From Siphonodentalium dalli (lineage: Eukaryota; Mollusca; Scaphopoda; Gadilida; Siphonodentaliidae), in NCBI GenBank assembly GCA_032622095.1, contig CP136063.1, positions 116,704,723 through 116,768,722 on the forward strand: a stretch of 64,000 nucleotides of DNA. The letters run 5' to 3'. A model generated the notes under the pieces. It was not told the origin of the DNA. It was given only the letters and a program-made list of their open reading frames with translations, and made no database searches. This document shows positions 36,878 through 48,780 of the stretch, piece after piece (positions within the stretch are counted from its first letter, which is position 1; each line of letters begins with the position of its first letter). The position numbers were made by a program, and so were the translations under genes.

Positions 36878-37170
36878 CCCCCAAGCTTTGAGAAGAAGGC
36901 CCTGTTGGAAGGGGTTGAAGAATTCGTCCATCCATCGTCATTAGTCAGTCCAAGTTCCAACAAGACTTCTGTTACGTCATAGGCCTCCGTGGGCTCGGTT
37001 GCAGAGTCTTGTAGTCGACGCATTGGATCCTGAACATCGGATGACTGACGAACACTTGTAACTTGGTCGAGGAAGGCACCGTCATATGGATGGCTGGCAG
37101 AGTGGAATTTCTCAGCATCTCGCATCATCCAACTACCATTTTCTGTCATATCTGGTAATGTCTTCGCCAT
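36871..37170 (-). CDS. Unrecognised 99-codon ORF at the 3' end of the LTR-like element
   Basis: On the minus strand ATG at 37170, stop at 36871, just inside the terminal repeat. The product begins MAKTLPDMTENGSW, is acidic in its second half and has no motif known to me. A different-frame ORF (37133-37342, minus) overlaps its start by a one-base frame change. Upstream, 37343-37780 shows only short open stretches. This region may be a decayed or spliced C-terminal part of the large protein encoded at 37783-40431. Confidence that it is translated is modest. Confidence 0.35.
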   Translation of the reverse strand: MAKTLPDMTENGSWMMRDAEKFHSASHPYDGAFLDQVTSVRQSSDVQDPMRRLQDSATEPTEAYDVTEVLLELGLTNDDGWTNSSTPSNRAFFSKLGGM

Positions 37171-37782
37171 TGTATCGGTCAAATGATTGTCTGGCCAGCT
37201 TGTTTACACCGCCCAATGTCTTGGCTCCATTGGGTGACCAGTTAAGTTTTTGATCCGGAACGCCTGTTGTAGTTAGCGTAAGTTCCTTCTGTAGAGGCAT
37301 ATACATTGTAGAGGTGGTCTGCACTATGTATAATCTGGCCATGGTGAATAGCTGCTGACATTCACTTCTTGGTCCACTCGACCGATAACCATTGACTGGG
37401 TTCTGCGTGTTATGCTTCGTGGAATAAGTACATCAATGCAGAGTGAAAGAGAAACCGGGGCCCGGCATTCTCAGTACAACATACAAATGGTGGTTCAATG
37501 TCGGTGTAGTATATCAGCTGGCCCGATATCCATTACCGACAACGCAACCCCAATGTTGGATTCACTCATTGATGCATTAACTGTGAACATCATTTAAACG
37601 TTGCGAACAAGCATATGATTATGTTCAGTGAGTCATGGAGGTACATTTCCATACTGGAACCCGCATCATTCTGGCGACAAGTAATGGTCTTAATAGTTTG
37701 CCATGGGGTCTGATGCTACTCTGACCATGGCTGTGGATCTCTTCATTGTAGTTAGTAATTGCGATCCACGTCTGATTCGGAC

Positions 37783-40431
37783 TCACTTGCCACCAGGATC
37801 CCAAGGCCATTGATCTGGAGAACCTGCTTTATTTCGGAGCCAGGTATGATTCATTGGATTCTGGCTCGTGTTCTCCCTGTATGTTGGGTCTGCAATTGGT
37901 CTGAAACCTGAACTTGGTTTGCAGATCCAGGTCGACCTGCTTTCCGAACTGCCCCTAGTCAATAGGTCATTATCCCGTTGATGGTTCGGCTGGTCGTATA
38001 CCTGTGTTGTTGATAAAACATCATTCACGATGTCAGGAGGCTTCAGATATATTGGATGTTGCTCTGGCTGTTCGTCGTCTAAGAAAGATGGCCTGTTCAT
38101 TTGTCCCACCGTTTTATCAGAAGAGTCAAAGGAAACCGGACTTAGAACTGTTGACACAGCATCTAAGACATTAGCGGGCGACTCCAGAACTGTTGGAACA
38201 GCATCTGAGATGTTAACGTCTGATTCCAGGACTGTCGAATCAGCATCAGAGAAGCCTGATGTGATCGAATATATGGTAGAGTCAAAGCCAATTTTCTCGA
38301 ATTCAAGGAAGGATGTATCGCCATCGGATGTCAAAGAATCAAACTGTGTGAGAAGAGGGATCTGGGCGTCTCTCAGGTCGCCTCTGTCTCCACCTGGCCA
38401 TCCTTGCTGCTGAAGCAGAACTGCATCCTCTTCATCTTCTGAATAATCTATTGAACTCAGCTCCAGAGAAACGCTATCGTCCCATTCTAGAATGATATCA
38501 TAAATCGGCGACTCTTCATCTTGTAAGAAGCTTGTGTTGGCATCGTGGTTGATATATGTCTCATCCGGCGATAGTGGTTTATGCTGAACTGCATTTCCTG
38601 AATAGAATGCATACTCATCTGGGGTCAGGAGTTGCATGTCTATTTCAGACTGTACCTTCGGCAGTTTGTCGGACAAGGTTGTCAGTTCCTGCACCAGTGT
38701 CCCTGGTTCTTCACTGTTGGTAAATAACCCAGACGCAGAATCATTTACCTCCAATGCTAAAGCGGGTGTCGGCCTAATAGGAGGACTCGTGGTTGTTGGA
38801 GCTTCAGTCTTCAACTCAGAGCTGGAAAACATCAAAGTTGGACCCAGAGACTCGGATATGGATGTCAACGTTTCTGCTAATGGCGATATTGGGGCATCAT
38901 AGTCTCGGAAATCGAGACGGGGAGGATCCCTGTGAATTGAAGAAGACCCGGGCAACCATTCTTCTGAGGGTGGACCCCTCTGCGCCGAAGAAGTTTGTCG
39001 AGAATCTTTGCCGACCTGGAGCTTTGTGACTATATTATTGTCAGCTACTTCTTCCCCAACTAATTCAATTGGGCTGCCCTCTACTCTCTTATTTCCATGT
39101 GCCGACTTTATGGCTATTGTTGACGGCTGATTGTCCAGGACTGCCGTTTTGGATGCCATCTTTTCTAATAATCCGCCTTGTAGCAACTTTTTGACAAGTA
39201 CGTCAGATTGTTTGGATGCTGGCTGGTTGTAGGCCACTTGCCCTGCCATAGTGTCTTCTGGTGTGTTGACCGTTTGACTAGGATGGCAATCTGCAGGAAC
39301 ACTGTCGGTCTCTATGGAACTCGTCCATAATGGTTGGTCATGTGCGGCCATTCTGGATGCCATCTGTATCTCAGACTTGGGATACATTTCTTCTGAGGGC
39401 GATACTGGAACATCATACTCTCGGAAATCGAGACGGGGATGTTTTATCTGTATCGAAGACTTGGGAGACATTTCTTCTGAGGGCGATACTGGAACCTCAA
39501 TATCTCGAGAATCAAGACGGGGAGGATCTCTCTGCGCCGAAGAAGTTTGTGAGGCTTTACTGTTGTCCGCCACCTCTTCCCTACCTAAATCAATTGGTCT
39601 GCCCCTCGCTCTCTCATGCCCATGTGCCGAGTCAGTGGTTATCGTCCATGATTGGGTGTCCCTAGCGACCGGTTTGGATGCCCTCTTTTCTGTCAATTGA
39701 TTTGAAGTTTCGAATGAAGGCATGTGAATTTGTGCCCCCAGTGCATCTATGCTCTCCAAAGCTGGTTGGCGATGGGTGGATGTCCTCTTGGAGTTTCCAT
39801 ATTTGTCTCCAATATATGATGACTGGTCTTGGATGGCCATTTTGGATGTCCTCCTGGAATTTGCATATTTGGATTCAATAGTGTCAAAATTCAGTTCACG
39901 TAAGGTGGACGCTAAGCCATACAGTCTTCGACTTTCCAAATGGCCATTCTTAGCAAAGTTTTCAATCAATTCTCGCACTTCGTTCGCAACCCTGACTGAC
40001 TCTTGCAGCTCGACTCGGAAATAACTTCTCCGCTTTTGGGGGATCCTTTTCTTCATGGTGGTAGAATCATCATCTTCCCCCTTCGTAGAACTCCTGTATA
40101 TACTCCGGAACTCCTCTTGGACTATACGGACCATGGAATGGATCTCTCGCCATTCTTCTTGTGCCTTATCCCCAAGATTACGAATTCGCTCGAGCTTGAT
40201 CTTAGCTTCTTGGAGTTTCATCGGCTGATCATATTCCCGCAGATCATCCGAGAGTTCCCACATCTCACTCTTAGCTCTGTAATATTCTTCTAGAATATTT
40301 CCCTTCTCCGACTCTAGTTCTTTTAGAAAGCAAACTACATTGTATAGGACTGGACAGCCGATATTTCGGGTATGTTTATAATCATCCACTGTCTGACTCG
40401 AGTTCCTCTTCTTGAAAACGCTCTTTCTCAT
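37783..40431 (-). CDS. Large unrecognised 882-codon protein with coiled coil and internal repeats (ORF2)
   Basis: ATG at 40431, stop at 37783, the longest reading frame in the window. Residues 35-115 are highly charged and heptad-like (for example EKGNILEEYYRAKSEMWELS), suggesting a coiled coil; 125-160 is basic and then helical. From about residue 200 the chain is Ser/Thr/Asp/Pro-rich and probably disordered. It contains internal repeats: PRLD(S/F)R(D/E)(I/Y)(E/D) at 304, 332 and 503, and SAHG(H/N)xR...GxPI(D/E)L...EEVADN at 268-290 and 443-465. The C-terminal third is acidic, with TVLES repeats. No reverse transcriptase, integrase, protease or transposase motif was found. It overlaps ORF1 by 50 nt in the +1 frame. 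That an 882-codon frame stays open argues for recent or continuing selection. A structural (gag-like) protein of the surrounding element is one possibility; a host gene duplicated with it is another. Confidence 0.75.
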   Translation of the reverse strand: MRKSVFKKRNSSQTVDDYKHTRNIGCPVLYNVVCFLKELESEKGNILEEYYRAKSEMWELSDDLREYDQPMKLQEAKIKLERIRNLGDKAQEEWREIHSMVRIVQEEFRSIYRSSTKGEDDDSTTMKKRIPQKRRSYFRVELQESVRVANEVRELIENFAKNGHLESRRLYGLASTLRELNFDTIESKYANSRRTSKMAIQDQSSYIGDKYGNSKRTSTHRQPALESIDALGAQIHMPSFETSNQLTEKRASKPVARDTQSWTITTDSAHGHERARGRPIDLGREEVADNSKASQTSSAQRDPPRLDSRDIEVPVSPSEEMSPKSSIQIKHPRLDFREYDVPVSPSEEMYPKSEIQMASRMAAHDQPLWTSSIETDSVPADCHPSQTVNTPEDTMAGQVAYNQPASKQSDVLVKKLLQGGLLEKMASKTAVLDNQPSTIAIKSAHGNKRVEGSPIELVGEEVADNNIVTKLQVGKDSRQTSSAQRGPPSEEWLPGSSSIHRDPPRLDFRDYDAPISPLAETLTSISESLGPTLMFSSSELKTEAPTTTSPPIRPTPALALEVNDSASGLFTNSEEPGTLVQELTTLSDKLPKVQSEIDMQLLTPDEYAFYSGNAVQHKPLSPDETYINHDANTSFLQDEESPIYDIILEWDDSVSLELSSIDYSEDEEDAVLLQQQGWPGGDRGDLRDAQIPLLTQFDSLTSDGDTSFLEFEKIGFDSTIYSITSGFSDADSTVLESDVNISDAVPTVLESPANVLDAVSTVLSPVSFDSSDKTVGQMNRPSFLDDEQPEQHPIYLKPPDIVNDVLSTTQVYDQPNHQRDNDLLTRGSSESRSTWICKPSSGFRPIADPTYRENTSQNPMNHTWLRNKAGSPDQWPWDPGGK

Positions 40432-40858
40432 ATTTGGACCGGATGTAGATTATTTCTTCCATAATTATGAGTTTCCCTTTCGCAGTTTCATTCTGTGATT
40501 TTAGCTGTTCTTCCATGGCTTTATAATTTGATTGTATTTGGTCTTCACTTGGTGGTGGGTCGCTTGTTAATGGTACTTTGCCAGGAGGCTTTTCAAATCC
40601 AGTTGGCTTTGGCATGTGCACAGCATTGGCCATGGGCTGCTGACAATACCCAGTCGAAAACTCCGGACTATACCGGGGATTGATGGAATATGGCACACCT
40701 GGTGAATAATCCCCTGGTGCTTGAGCTGGCCATGGATTATACACGGGACAGTATGGTGGCGGGTATGGATTCTGTGGATATCCATAGCTTTGTTGTGGGT
40801 TGAAGCCATACATGGGAGTTTGACCTGGTAGGTTGTGACCTCGATTAGTACTGGACAT
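40382..40858 (-). CDS. Proline/tyrosine-rich 158-codon protein (ORF1)
   Basis: The first ATG on the minus strand is at 40858 (MSSTNRGHNLPGQ) and the stop is at 40382. Residues 10-75 are rich in Pro, Tyr, Gln and Asn (YGYPQNPYPPPYCPVYNP), a low-complexity, prion-like composition. Residues 100-158 become charged and helical (MEEQLKSQNETAKGKLIIME), leading into the same coiled-coil character seen at the start of ORF2. The 50-nt overlap with ORF2 in the +1 frame suggests that the two are joined by frameshifting or a small intron into one protein, or are translated separately. No homologue recognised. Two adjacent disordered, coiled-coil proteins without enzymes would fit a nucleocapsid role, which is speculation. 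Confidence 0.65.
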   Translation of the reverse strand: MSSTNRGHNLPGQTPMYGFNPQQSYGYPQNPYPPPYCPVYNPWPAQAPGDYSPGVPYSINPRYSPEFSTGYCQQPMANAVHMPKPTGFEKPPGKVPLTSDPPPSEDQIQSNYKAMEEQLKSQNETAKGKLIIMEEIIYIRSKYEKERFQEEELESDSG

Positions 40859-42183
40859 CTCAATTGAACCCGAACCTAAATAAATCAGGCGTAACCGGCT
40901 TATCAATTAATTTATTCCAGTCTGACCAATCAAGCGTCACGGTATGTAAATACCCAATTCCAAGCGTTTCAGAGTATGATTGGCAAATCAATTGATTAGT
41001 GCTTTAGCAATAGTGCAATACTACAAGTGATTTGCCCTCTAAACTTCCGAAAACTTTGTAGGTACTTTTAATTAATTTATCTCAATTTAAATCAATACAC
41101 AAAGGAAAAAAAACAATTGAATATTCCAACAAGCAATCTGAGCAGCCATCTTATGAATAAATAATATATAATGCACTTTCAATAGGAATGATTGAACACA
41201 ATCCGAGGTTCCAAACAATCATTCCCAGCAAATCTGCATCAGGAAAATACACAACAGGGCTCAGAAAACTTAAGCAATATTCCTAAGAGAACAAAAATAA
41301 TGGAAATAAATATACCTACATGTATTCTGATACACTAAACATGGAAATTATCACACAGAGCATATATAACTTATACTATTTAATAGAAAGCAATTAATTT
41401 AATACTGTGTAAATGTGTATCAGAAATTCACAAAAATTAATACATATCATCAGTGTCTCCAAAGTAAATTTAACTTGTACAGAGAACCTGATCACAGTGT
41501 CAAAAATATATGAAACAAAAACCAATTACATTTAGGTTAATCAGCTCTGAAAGTAAACATAACTTATATTGGCAAGCTGATTGCAAAACTACTGGTAGAT
41601 AAATTGAATCGATGTGTATCAATTTAACTACAAGATATAGGCTGGCTTAATCCAGACCGTTTCTTATGATAAGAGTAATCTCCCTGGAAGAACGGCAGGA
41701 TTATGTAAGAAAGTATTGAACGGTTATGCCCGCATCAATTTCTGAATTTGAAGTTGATCATTGAATGAACAAGAAATATAGATTCGGTTAACACAATGAA
41801 ATATGTATTCAGTCAGCGAGTTATGGAAATATAGAACTTAATAGAAGAAGTTGTATATATGGGAACTATGAACCAATTCAGAAATATATGGAAAATGCCT
41901 ACTCAAAATACTACAAAAATATAACTTTATATGATAGGCTACACACAAATAATTAATTCATTCATCAAAAATAACCACATACAAAATACTAATGAAAAAA
42001 TATGCATATATCATAGATGTGTAGTTGACATTAGAAATATAATAAATCAGTGTCTCAAAAGTACATATACTCATACAGAGAAACTAATCACAATGACATG
42101 AAAATATATAAATAAATACGAAACTACAATTACCCAAATTTGAATTAAACGAGAAAACTCGCCTTAATTTATCAAAAGATGTG
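40859..42183. other. AT-rich non-coding leader upstream of ORF1
   Basis: No gene. Two diverged direct copies of GTGTCTC(C)AAAAGTA...CAGAGAA..TAATCACA...ATATA occur near 41452 and 42050. At 42132-42165 lies TTGAATTAAACGAG...CTCGCCTTAATTTAT, a short inverted motif that returns twice on the far side of the palindrome (56219 and 56552). The last six bases, GATGTG (42178-42183), are repeated directly after the palindrome. Confidence 0.6.
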
Positions 42184-42379
42184 TGATGATACCCACCCCA
42201 GTTGGGGTTATTTCAGGAACGATAACTCTATCCGAAGTACACGACCTATATGCAGTACTACCGTCGGTGTTTGACCTATATTCTCCGCCCACGCATTGCA
42301 TCATGGTCTATTTGTATGCCGGTTGTGCATGTCCGGACATGACCCGTTGGTTATATCCAATGGGATAATGTTAAAGTGA

Positions 42380-42690
42380 CACTCGCATTGAAAACTTACA
42401 AAAAATTCAAAAATTCAAAAACTTCAAAAATTTCAAAAATTTCAAAAACTTCAAAAACGTCAAAAACTTCAAAAACTTCAAAAACTTCAAAAACTTCAAA
42501 AATCGCAAAAAAATTCAAAAAAGTTTAAAAACTTCAAAATACTCAAAAATTTCAAAAAACTTAAAAAACTTTTCAAAAAGAAACAAAAATGAAAAACAGA
42601 AAAAAATTCATAAATATATGAAAAACTTAAAAAACTTCAACTTTTTCTAAAATTCAAAAATACTTTAAAATTAAATTAAAATTAACTGTC
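42380..42690 (+). repeat. Low-complexity (TTCAAAAAC)n tract in the left arm (mirror 55683-55993)
   Basis: Runs of TTCAAAAACTTCAAAAA with period 9-10 degrade outward into A-rich sequence. The same tract is inverted in the right arm. Confidence 0.85.
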
Positions 42691-42824
42691 TTTTAATATA
42701 TCTAACCCACTGCCACTTCTAAGGGTTCCACACTACACCTGAGGGGATATTGAGTGGTCTACACACGTCTCCTAAACCCTAGAATAAGATCCAGCCCATA
42801 AGAAACACCGCCTCCTGCAATGCC

Positions 42825-42950
42825 TGTCATTCGAATCTGACGCAATCCCTACTTCTGGCGCAATGCCTGAGTCATTCGAATCTGGCGCAATCCCTACTTC
42901 CGGCGCAACGCCTGAGTCATTGGAATCTGACGCAATCCCTCGCGAAACCT
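42825..42950 (+). repeat. Three-copy repeat GGCGCAA(T/C)GCCTGAGTCATT in the left arm (mirror 55423-55548)
   Basis: The word GAGTCATTCGAATCTGGCGCA, or a variant with GAATCTGACGCAATCCCT, is repeated three times at a spacing of about 45 bp. It creates a short repeat-encoded ORF (42863-43051) that I do not regard as a gene. Confidence 0.8.
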
Positions 42951-43259
42951 ACCGGCTGACTCCACACCCATCGGCTAAACGTTGTATCACATGCTTATTA
43001 TTTGATCATATCGTGGAAATTCAATGTTTTGTCATCACTCATGAGATATAACCCATATCCACTGAAAAAGGGTGGATATCCTCTATTTATTTATAATTTT
43101 TTCTTTGTTATCTTTTTTTTATCCCTCTTTTTTATCTACCACTTCCTGTTTTTATTCGCTCTTCTTTTTCTTACAACTTCTAATCCCTCATAATCTTCGA
43201 ATATCCACTTTCATCTCCAAGTTTTTGAAAAAATTCCTTGTTTAGTAGCACCTCCAGAT

Positions 43260-43400
43260 GGGCTCTATAGAATTTGAACGAGGCATCCATCTTGGATATT
43301 ACTCTTTCTATGACTAAATCCGTTAGCACGCTCTACAGATATCATATAGGTAGCACGCTCTACAGATGTCATATAGGCCTCTTCACATCTTGTTTTCCAT
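43260..43400 (-). repeat. Inverted copy of the GGATTTAGTCATGCAAAGAG family inside the palindrome arm (mirror 54973-55113)
   Basis: CATCTTGGATATTACTCTTT and GACTAAATCCGTTAGCACG are the reverse complement of the unit at 32.5-33.8 kb. CACGCTCTACAGATATCATATAG follows twice. It shows that the palindrome contains sequence from the host's dispersed repeat pool. Confidence 0.8.
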
Positions 43401-43744
43401 AATTTATTCATTCCTAATCGCTCCATTGACTGTAACAAATTAAATTACCCCCTCCCCCTGTATTTAGAATACATCCTTGATTATTAATATTTCCTCCTTT
43501 CATGGTGTGCATGTTCCTTGGGACATCTTTGCTAATGTGAAGCCACACCTATTATATATATATATATATACAACTTTAAAAGCCCGCGAAAATATTACTC
43601 ATATTATAGACTTCCCTTTGAAGACCTTTGTATGTGACAATGATCCGTAATATTGTTTCTAAGTGACACTGGCCAGTGAAACTGATACTACGGGTATGAA
43701 CTAGCCAACTTCACATCGTAACAATAATAAAAGGGACACTTCAT

Positions 43745-44050
43745 CTATATCAGTCTCAAAACGTGTTGGTACACATCTGTGTGGAAACTAAAACCAATCA
43801 CTCTTCGTCCGTCATCCGTACATAATTGTAATATAATTTTCTCAGAAACCACGGGATCCCTTTGGCTGAAATTTGGTCTCAACATAGGATAAGAAATTAT
43901 CCATGGAAGACAACAGTGTCCGTGTGGGGGAGAAGCTTCGTAGTGTTTCGCTGTCGCCATGGTGTTTGTTTGGGTATAGGCATGGGTGGTGAGTGTGGTT
44001 CTCATATGGTATGAACTAGCCTTTACTGACTGAGGTAATTTAGTGCACAT
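43745..44050 (-). CDS. Unrecognised 101-codon ORF in the left arm, outward-facing
   Basis: Mirror image of 54323-54628 (+). The predicted product contains HYEASPPHGHCCLPWIISYP and ends QHVLRLI. Of the arm ORFs it looks the most protein-like, with mixed polarity and no repeat base, but no motif is recognised. It points away from the palindrome centre, as do the neighbouring small ORFs. Confidence 0.3.
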   Translation of the reverse strand: MCTKLPQSVKASSYHMRTTLTTHAYTQTNTMATAKHYEASPPHGHCCLPWIISYPMLRPNFSQRDPVVSEKIILQLCTDDGRRVIGFSFHTDVYQHVLRLI

Positions 44051-44999
44051 GTCATCACTTCACTGATAACCATTATATGGTCAAATCCCTACACTATCAA
44101 ACGCAATGTTTCAATAATGGGTTTTCTTAAAATTTTGACTAAATATTGGTTATATTATACGCATCAGCGATCCTTCTTAATAACGCTCTGTATATTTTCA
44201 AACGCATTGCACTAAATGGGTTTGGAATAGCCATACAGGAAAGGAGAAACTGAGGTCCTGGGTAGGTCGACTGCATATAGCAGTATATATGGGGTACAGA
44301 CATGGACAGCAATGGGTTCCTCGTGGCTTCTGGTCTACACATGACATATTAAAGTTAACCACACCCATCGGCGCGCCTTTATTGGGCTATGAAGCGCCAT
44401 ACAGGCTCGAATCATGGCCTTCGCCATGTGTTTCTATTTGAACCCACATTAGTAACTAAATAAAATCTTTCTCTCCAGGTTGTTTCACGCCATAACCTTG
44501 ATTTGGAAAGCTTGAAGGGCTAATTAAGCTTCAATTTAAATCCCAACATTTTCTTATTTGAAGAACGTATCTGGTTAAACATGTCCACCATAGTAAGCTC
44601 ATTTAATTCAAAGAGCTTCACACATAGTCCCACTAGTAATGATGTGTCGTTATTTACTACAGAAATGGTCATATAGAATACAATACAACACATTTTGGTC
44701 ACATACCTTAAAGGTGCACGTCACTTTCGCAAGATATCGAACTGACCATGTATAGAGTGGAATGACATGTCGGGTATCAAATGTATAATCAGTTCCAGTA
44801 TTTCGTCCATAAGGCAGTTTTGGTTGTAACATCATTGTGTATGACGGTTCATTCATATGATATCTTAGCGGTTGCACACGATACTGTCTGTTGTATTTTA
44901 TGTCTTATATCATGTATATTAATTGCTCCATGGATGGTAGGAGTATGGCATTGGTGTCTGGTTCTTCGATGTATTCTAGTCATAGTTCATTCATATTAT

Positions 45000-46250
45000 T
45001 ACTCTAAAATCTCCATTAAATGGAGAAACTAAAGAGCCCATATTATGTAGACTAGTGTATAAATACTTACTTCATGCATTATTTTTATCAATTATATGTA
45101 TTATAACTCCCATCAAGATAGGCTGTTATACAGAGGAAACAAAGCATGTACCAAGTGACAGTCTGTACCAAGTGACAGTCTCATGTCACGAAAGGCCTAC
45201 TATGTGGACACATTTTCTTATCAAAACGCTCTATTATGTAGGGGGTTATCAACCATTGGTCTGGAAAAGGCATACGAGCGGAAGGCGTGTATACACATTT
45301 ATTCGATGTACTCTTTAATCGTCGATTTCTCTTTATTGTCGTTAATTTATAGCATTATTAGTAGGAATCTAAACTCGCCGTTATATTGAGAAAATAATGC
45401 GTCAATACCAGTCAATACTGCTTTATTGGCGGTAAATGAAATTATTGAATCATGTATCGCAGCTAAACAAGCGAGACAACTGATCACAACACAAAAATTA
45501 GTAATATTTCTGAAGCCTTGAGTGGGTTGTAATACACAGTGTAAATTTTCATTATTGCTACCATTTAAGGAAACATGCCCCCGATAGGGCTACTATGCGA
45601 ACACATGTCTATATTAATTTCACATATTCCTTACCGTTCATTCATATATACTCCAAGCTCTCTGTTAATACAGAGGCATCAAAACATTGGTCTGGAAGAG
45701 ACCTACTATGTGGATGCGTGTATACATATTTACTTGATGTATTCTTTAATCGTTCATTTCTCTTTATTATCGTTCATTTATAGCATTATTAGAAGAAATT
45801 TAGTCTAAAATCTCCATTACATGGAGACAATAAAGAGCCCATATGGTGTAGACTAATGCATAAATACTTACTTCATGTATTCTTTTCACCAATTATATGT
45901 ATTGTACATCCTATACATTTAGTCCGTTATACAGAGGAAACAAAGCATGTACTACGTGGCAGTTTCATATGACGATAAGACCTACTATGTGAACACATGT
46001 GCATATTAATTTCACATATTCTTCTCAAAACGCTCTATTTTATACGGGGGGTATCAAACATTGGTCTGGAAAAGGCATGCTATGTGGACGCGTGTATACA
46101 TATTGACTTCATATATGCATTCATAGTTCATTTCTCTTAATTGTCGTTCATTTAATAGCATTATTAGTAGAAATATAGTCTAAAACCGTCGGTATATGGA
46201 GAATATATAGCGTCAATACTGTTTTATTGTTGGTAACTCAAATTATTGCA
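45000..46250. repeat. Diverged tandem units of about 350-450 bp in the left arm (mirror 52123-53373)
   Basis: TTTCTCTTTATTGTCGTT, TAGCATTATTAGTAG, CAGAGG(A)AACAAAGCATGTA and ATTGGTCTGGAAAAGGCAT recur near 45.1-45.4, 45.6-45.8 and 45.9-46.2 kb. The small ORFs that overlap them resemble each other because of the repeat, so they are not separate genes. Confidence 0.7.
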
Positions 46251-47640
46251 TTATGTATCGCAACTAAACAAGCGAGATAACTCATAAATTCTTAATAGTT
46301 CTGATGTCTATGGCAGTTCACACAGTGTATATTTTCATTGTTGTTACCATTTTAGTGCATACATTACTGATTTCTGTGTAAGAACGCCGGTCTCCATTGT
46401 TGTTATGATTGTGCCTATAACTGTCCATATTCTTAAAGCAAGTACGGTACCTCTATGTGATATGATCTATAAAAATTTCCATTTTCACAGGTAAATCACG
46501 TATAAACGCTCTTTAATGTATAGTTAAACTGAGTTTTCACATGCAGGGCTATGTCTTTGTGGACTATATACGTGGTATACTTCAGTATATACACGAAGTG
46601 AATGTGTTCTAAGTATACGTATCTGATTTATGTATACGTCCGTGTTTCTTAAAGCAAATCCAATACATATTAGTGCGTTATATTATGATGTACATTAAGT
46701 GCCCTTTTCACTGTTAAATCAAGTAAAAAGGCCCTCTACTATAGTTAACTATTCAGTTCCACGTACGCTATAAGATCTATGGTGGTCCGGTGTGTCTTAT
46801 CAATATGCCATTATATGCACGAATGTAATGTGTTCAAATATGTGGGTTATGATGTATACTTTAATGTTAAAGTATATAAGCACTCTTTAAGATATGCATA
46901 TGCAGAATGTTGCCTCTTTACACTGACAGAAAAAAAAGGAATATATAATTTTGAGTACTACTCTTCATAAAACGTTAGAAAACCATAATCTAACAACGAA
47001 TATCGAAGAACAATGTAATTACTTGATAAGCATTGTAAATATTTCGTCTGTTTTAAATAAAATGGAAATATTTCGTCTATTTGAAATACAGTTGGAAGCA
47101 ACAATCAAGTATTTAAATGAAATTTGGACCAAAATCTTATAATTTGAGAAAACGTATATAATTTCTATCGAAGTCTTATAATAAAGGAAGGCTTTGTGCG
47201 AATCCATTCGGTCTAATGTGTGAATGTGTTCATCATCGCAAATATAATGATGCAGAAATGAATATTTCCTAGAATAATGTTAACATAGCTTGTATTTAAC
47301 CGAAATAATATAGCATTTGAGTTAAAATGTTTCATATTAGGACCATAACGAACCAATGCATAAAAATACAATATTTTGTTTTTCATTCTCGATCAAAATA
47401 ATGCAGGGTTGTCAATTATCAACAAAAAACAAATACTTTGAAACAAAAACGATGACATAAGAAGGAATATCCAAGAGCTAGTGTGAAAATAACCCTCACA
47501 TTTATAAAAAAAAAACAATAAAATTAAAGTTTTCGAGTAAGTCCTTCAAATTTATTGAATTTTTTCGTCTATGTTGGATCAAATTTGACACAAAAATCAA
47601 TTAGCTCACTAACAGTTCGCGCAATATCTCATATTTTGAG
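46250..47640. other. AT-rich arm sequence without a gene (mirror 50733-52123)
   Basis: Only short ORFs (60-63 codons) without motifs; none supported. Confidence 0.4.
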
Positions 47641-48780
47641 AAAACGTTTGCAATTTTAGACAACAATATTGCTAGTGAAGGTGAATATTTCATCCTGGAA
47701 CTCATGAAATATGATAAAAATAGATGTAAAGACACTTCACGAGCCCTCATATATTTGAGTTATGAACATAAAGTCATCTCATAGTGCCATTGTACCCCAT
47801 AATTTGGTCAGGAGAAATATGTATTTCATATTTGACCCTTCATCTGTGGTAAAAAATGAATTAAGGGACATGGGAGTGGTGTCCCTGGACATTAACCTAG
47901 AGCATAAATTGACTCAATTATGCAATTTTAGGCAACATTCTTGCCAGGGAAAGTGTATATTTCATGTTGGAACTCATCCAATGTGATAAACATGCATCAT
48001 AAGACACTTAATGAGCTCTGATGACTTTGAGTTATGACAACAACGGCATCTCATACTAGATTGTAAGCCATAATTTGGTCAGGAAAAGTGTAAATTTCAT
48101 ATTTTATCCTACATGTGTTTTAACAATCAATGTAATTACACCCCATCGGTCGCCTAGACACAGCGTAAATGTTCTCAAGTTTTCAATTGTAGGCCACAAT
48201 GTCGGCAGTGAAGGTAAACATTTCATGTTGGAACCCATGAAATGTGATAAAATGGATAAAAAGACACTTCCTGAGTCCTTATGACTGAGTTATGAACATA
48301 AAGGGAACTCATAGTGTATTGTAGGTCATAATTTGGTCAGGAAAATTGTAAATTTCATGTCTTAAGCTCCATGTGTTTTTAAAATATATGTAATTACAAC
48401 CATTGGGTCCCTAGAGATCAATCCACAGTCCATGTGTAGTCCATATGCAATTTTAGGGAACAGTTTTGCTAGTGAAGGTGAACATTCCATGCTGGAACTC
48501 ATGAAATATGATAAAAATAGATGAAAAGACACTTTCTGAGGCCTTGGTCGGGAGAAATGTGTATTGTATTTTGACCCTTGATGCGTGGTAGCAATCAATG
48601 AAATTACACCCCATGGTATCCTCAGATATGAAGCAACATCATAAATGCACTCAGTTTTGGCAATTTAGACAACATTGTTGATGGGGAAGTTGTACATGTC
48701 ATGTTGGAACTGGTGAAATGTGATAATAATTGATCAAAAGACACTCGATGAGCCCTGATGGGTTTCAATTATGGTCATAA
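47640..48780. repeat. Tandem units of about 215-270 bp next to the palindrome centre (mirror 49593-50733)
   Basis: TTGGTCAGGARAARTRT is found at about 47803, 48073, 48331 and (as TTGGTCGGGAGAAATGTG) 48545. Each copy is associated with GATAAAAATAGAT-AAAAGACACTT and TTATGA(A/C)CATAAAGGCATCTCAT-like words. ORFs of 69-78 codons inside are repeat by-products. Confidence 0.75.

Noticed and set aside
36719-36944. Overlapping ORFs on both strands in the left terminal repeat (and 57186-57413 in the right)
   Set aside because: They are open in several frames at once because the segment is short and GC-rich, and they end in unrelated flanks; better explained as LTR-like regulatory sequence.
38030-40293. 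Plus-strand ORFs opposite ORF2 (up to 128 codons)
   Set aside because: Antisense shadows of the 882-codon minus-strand frame.
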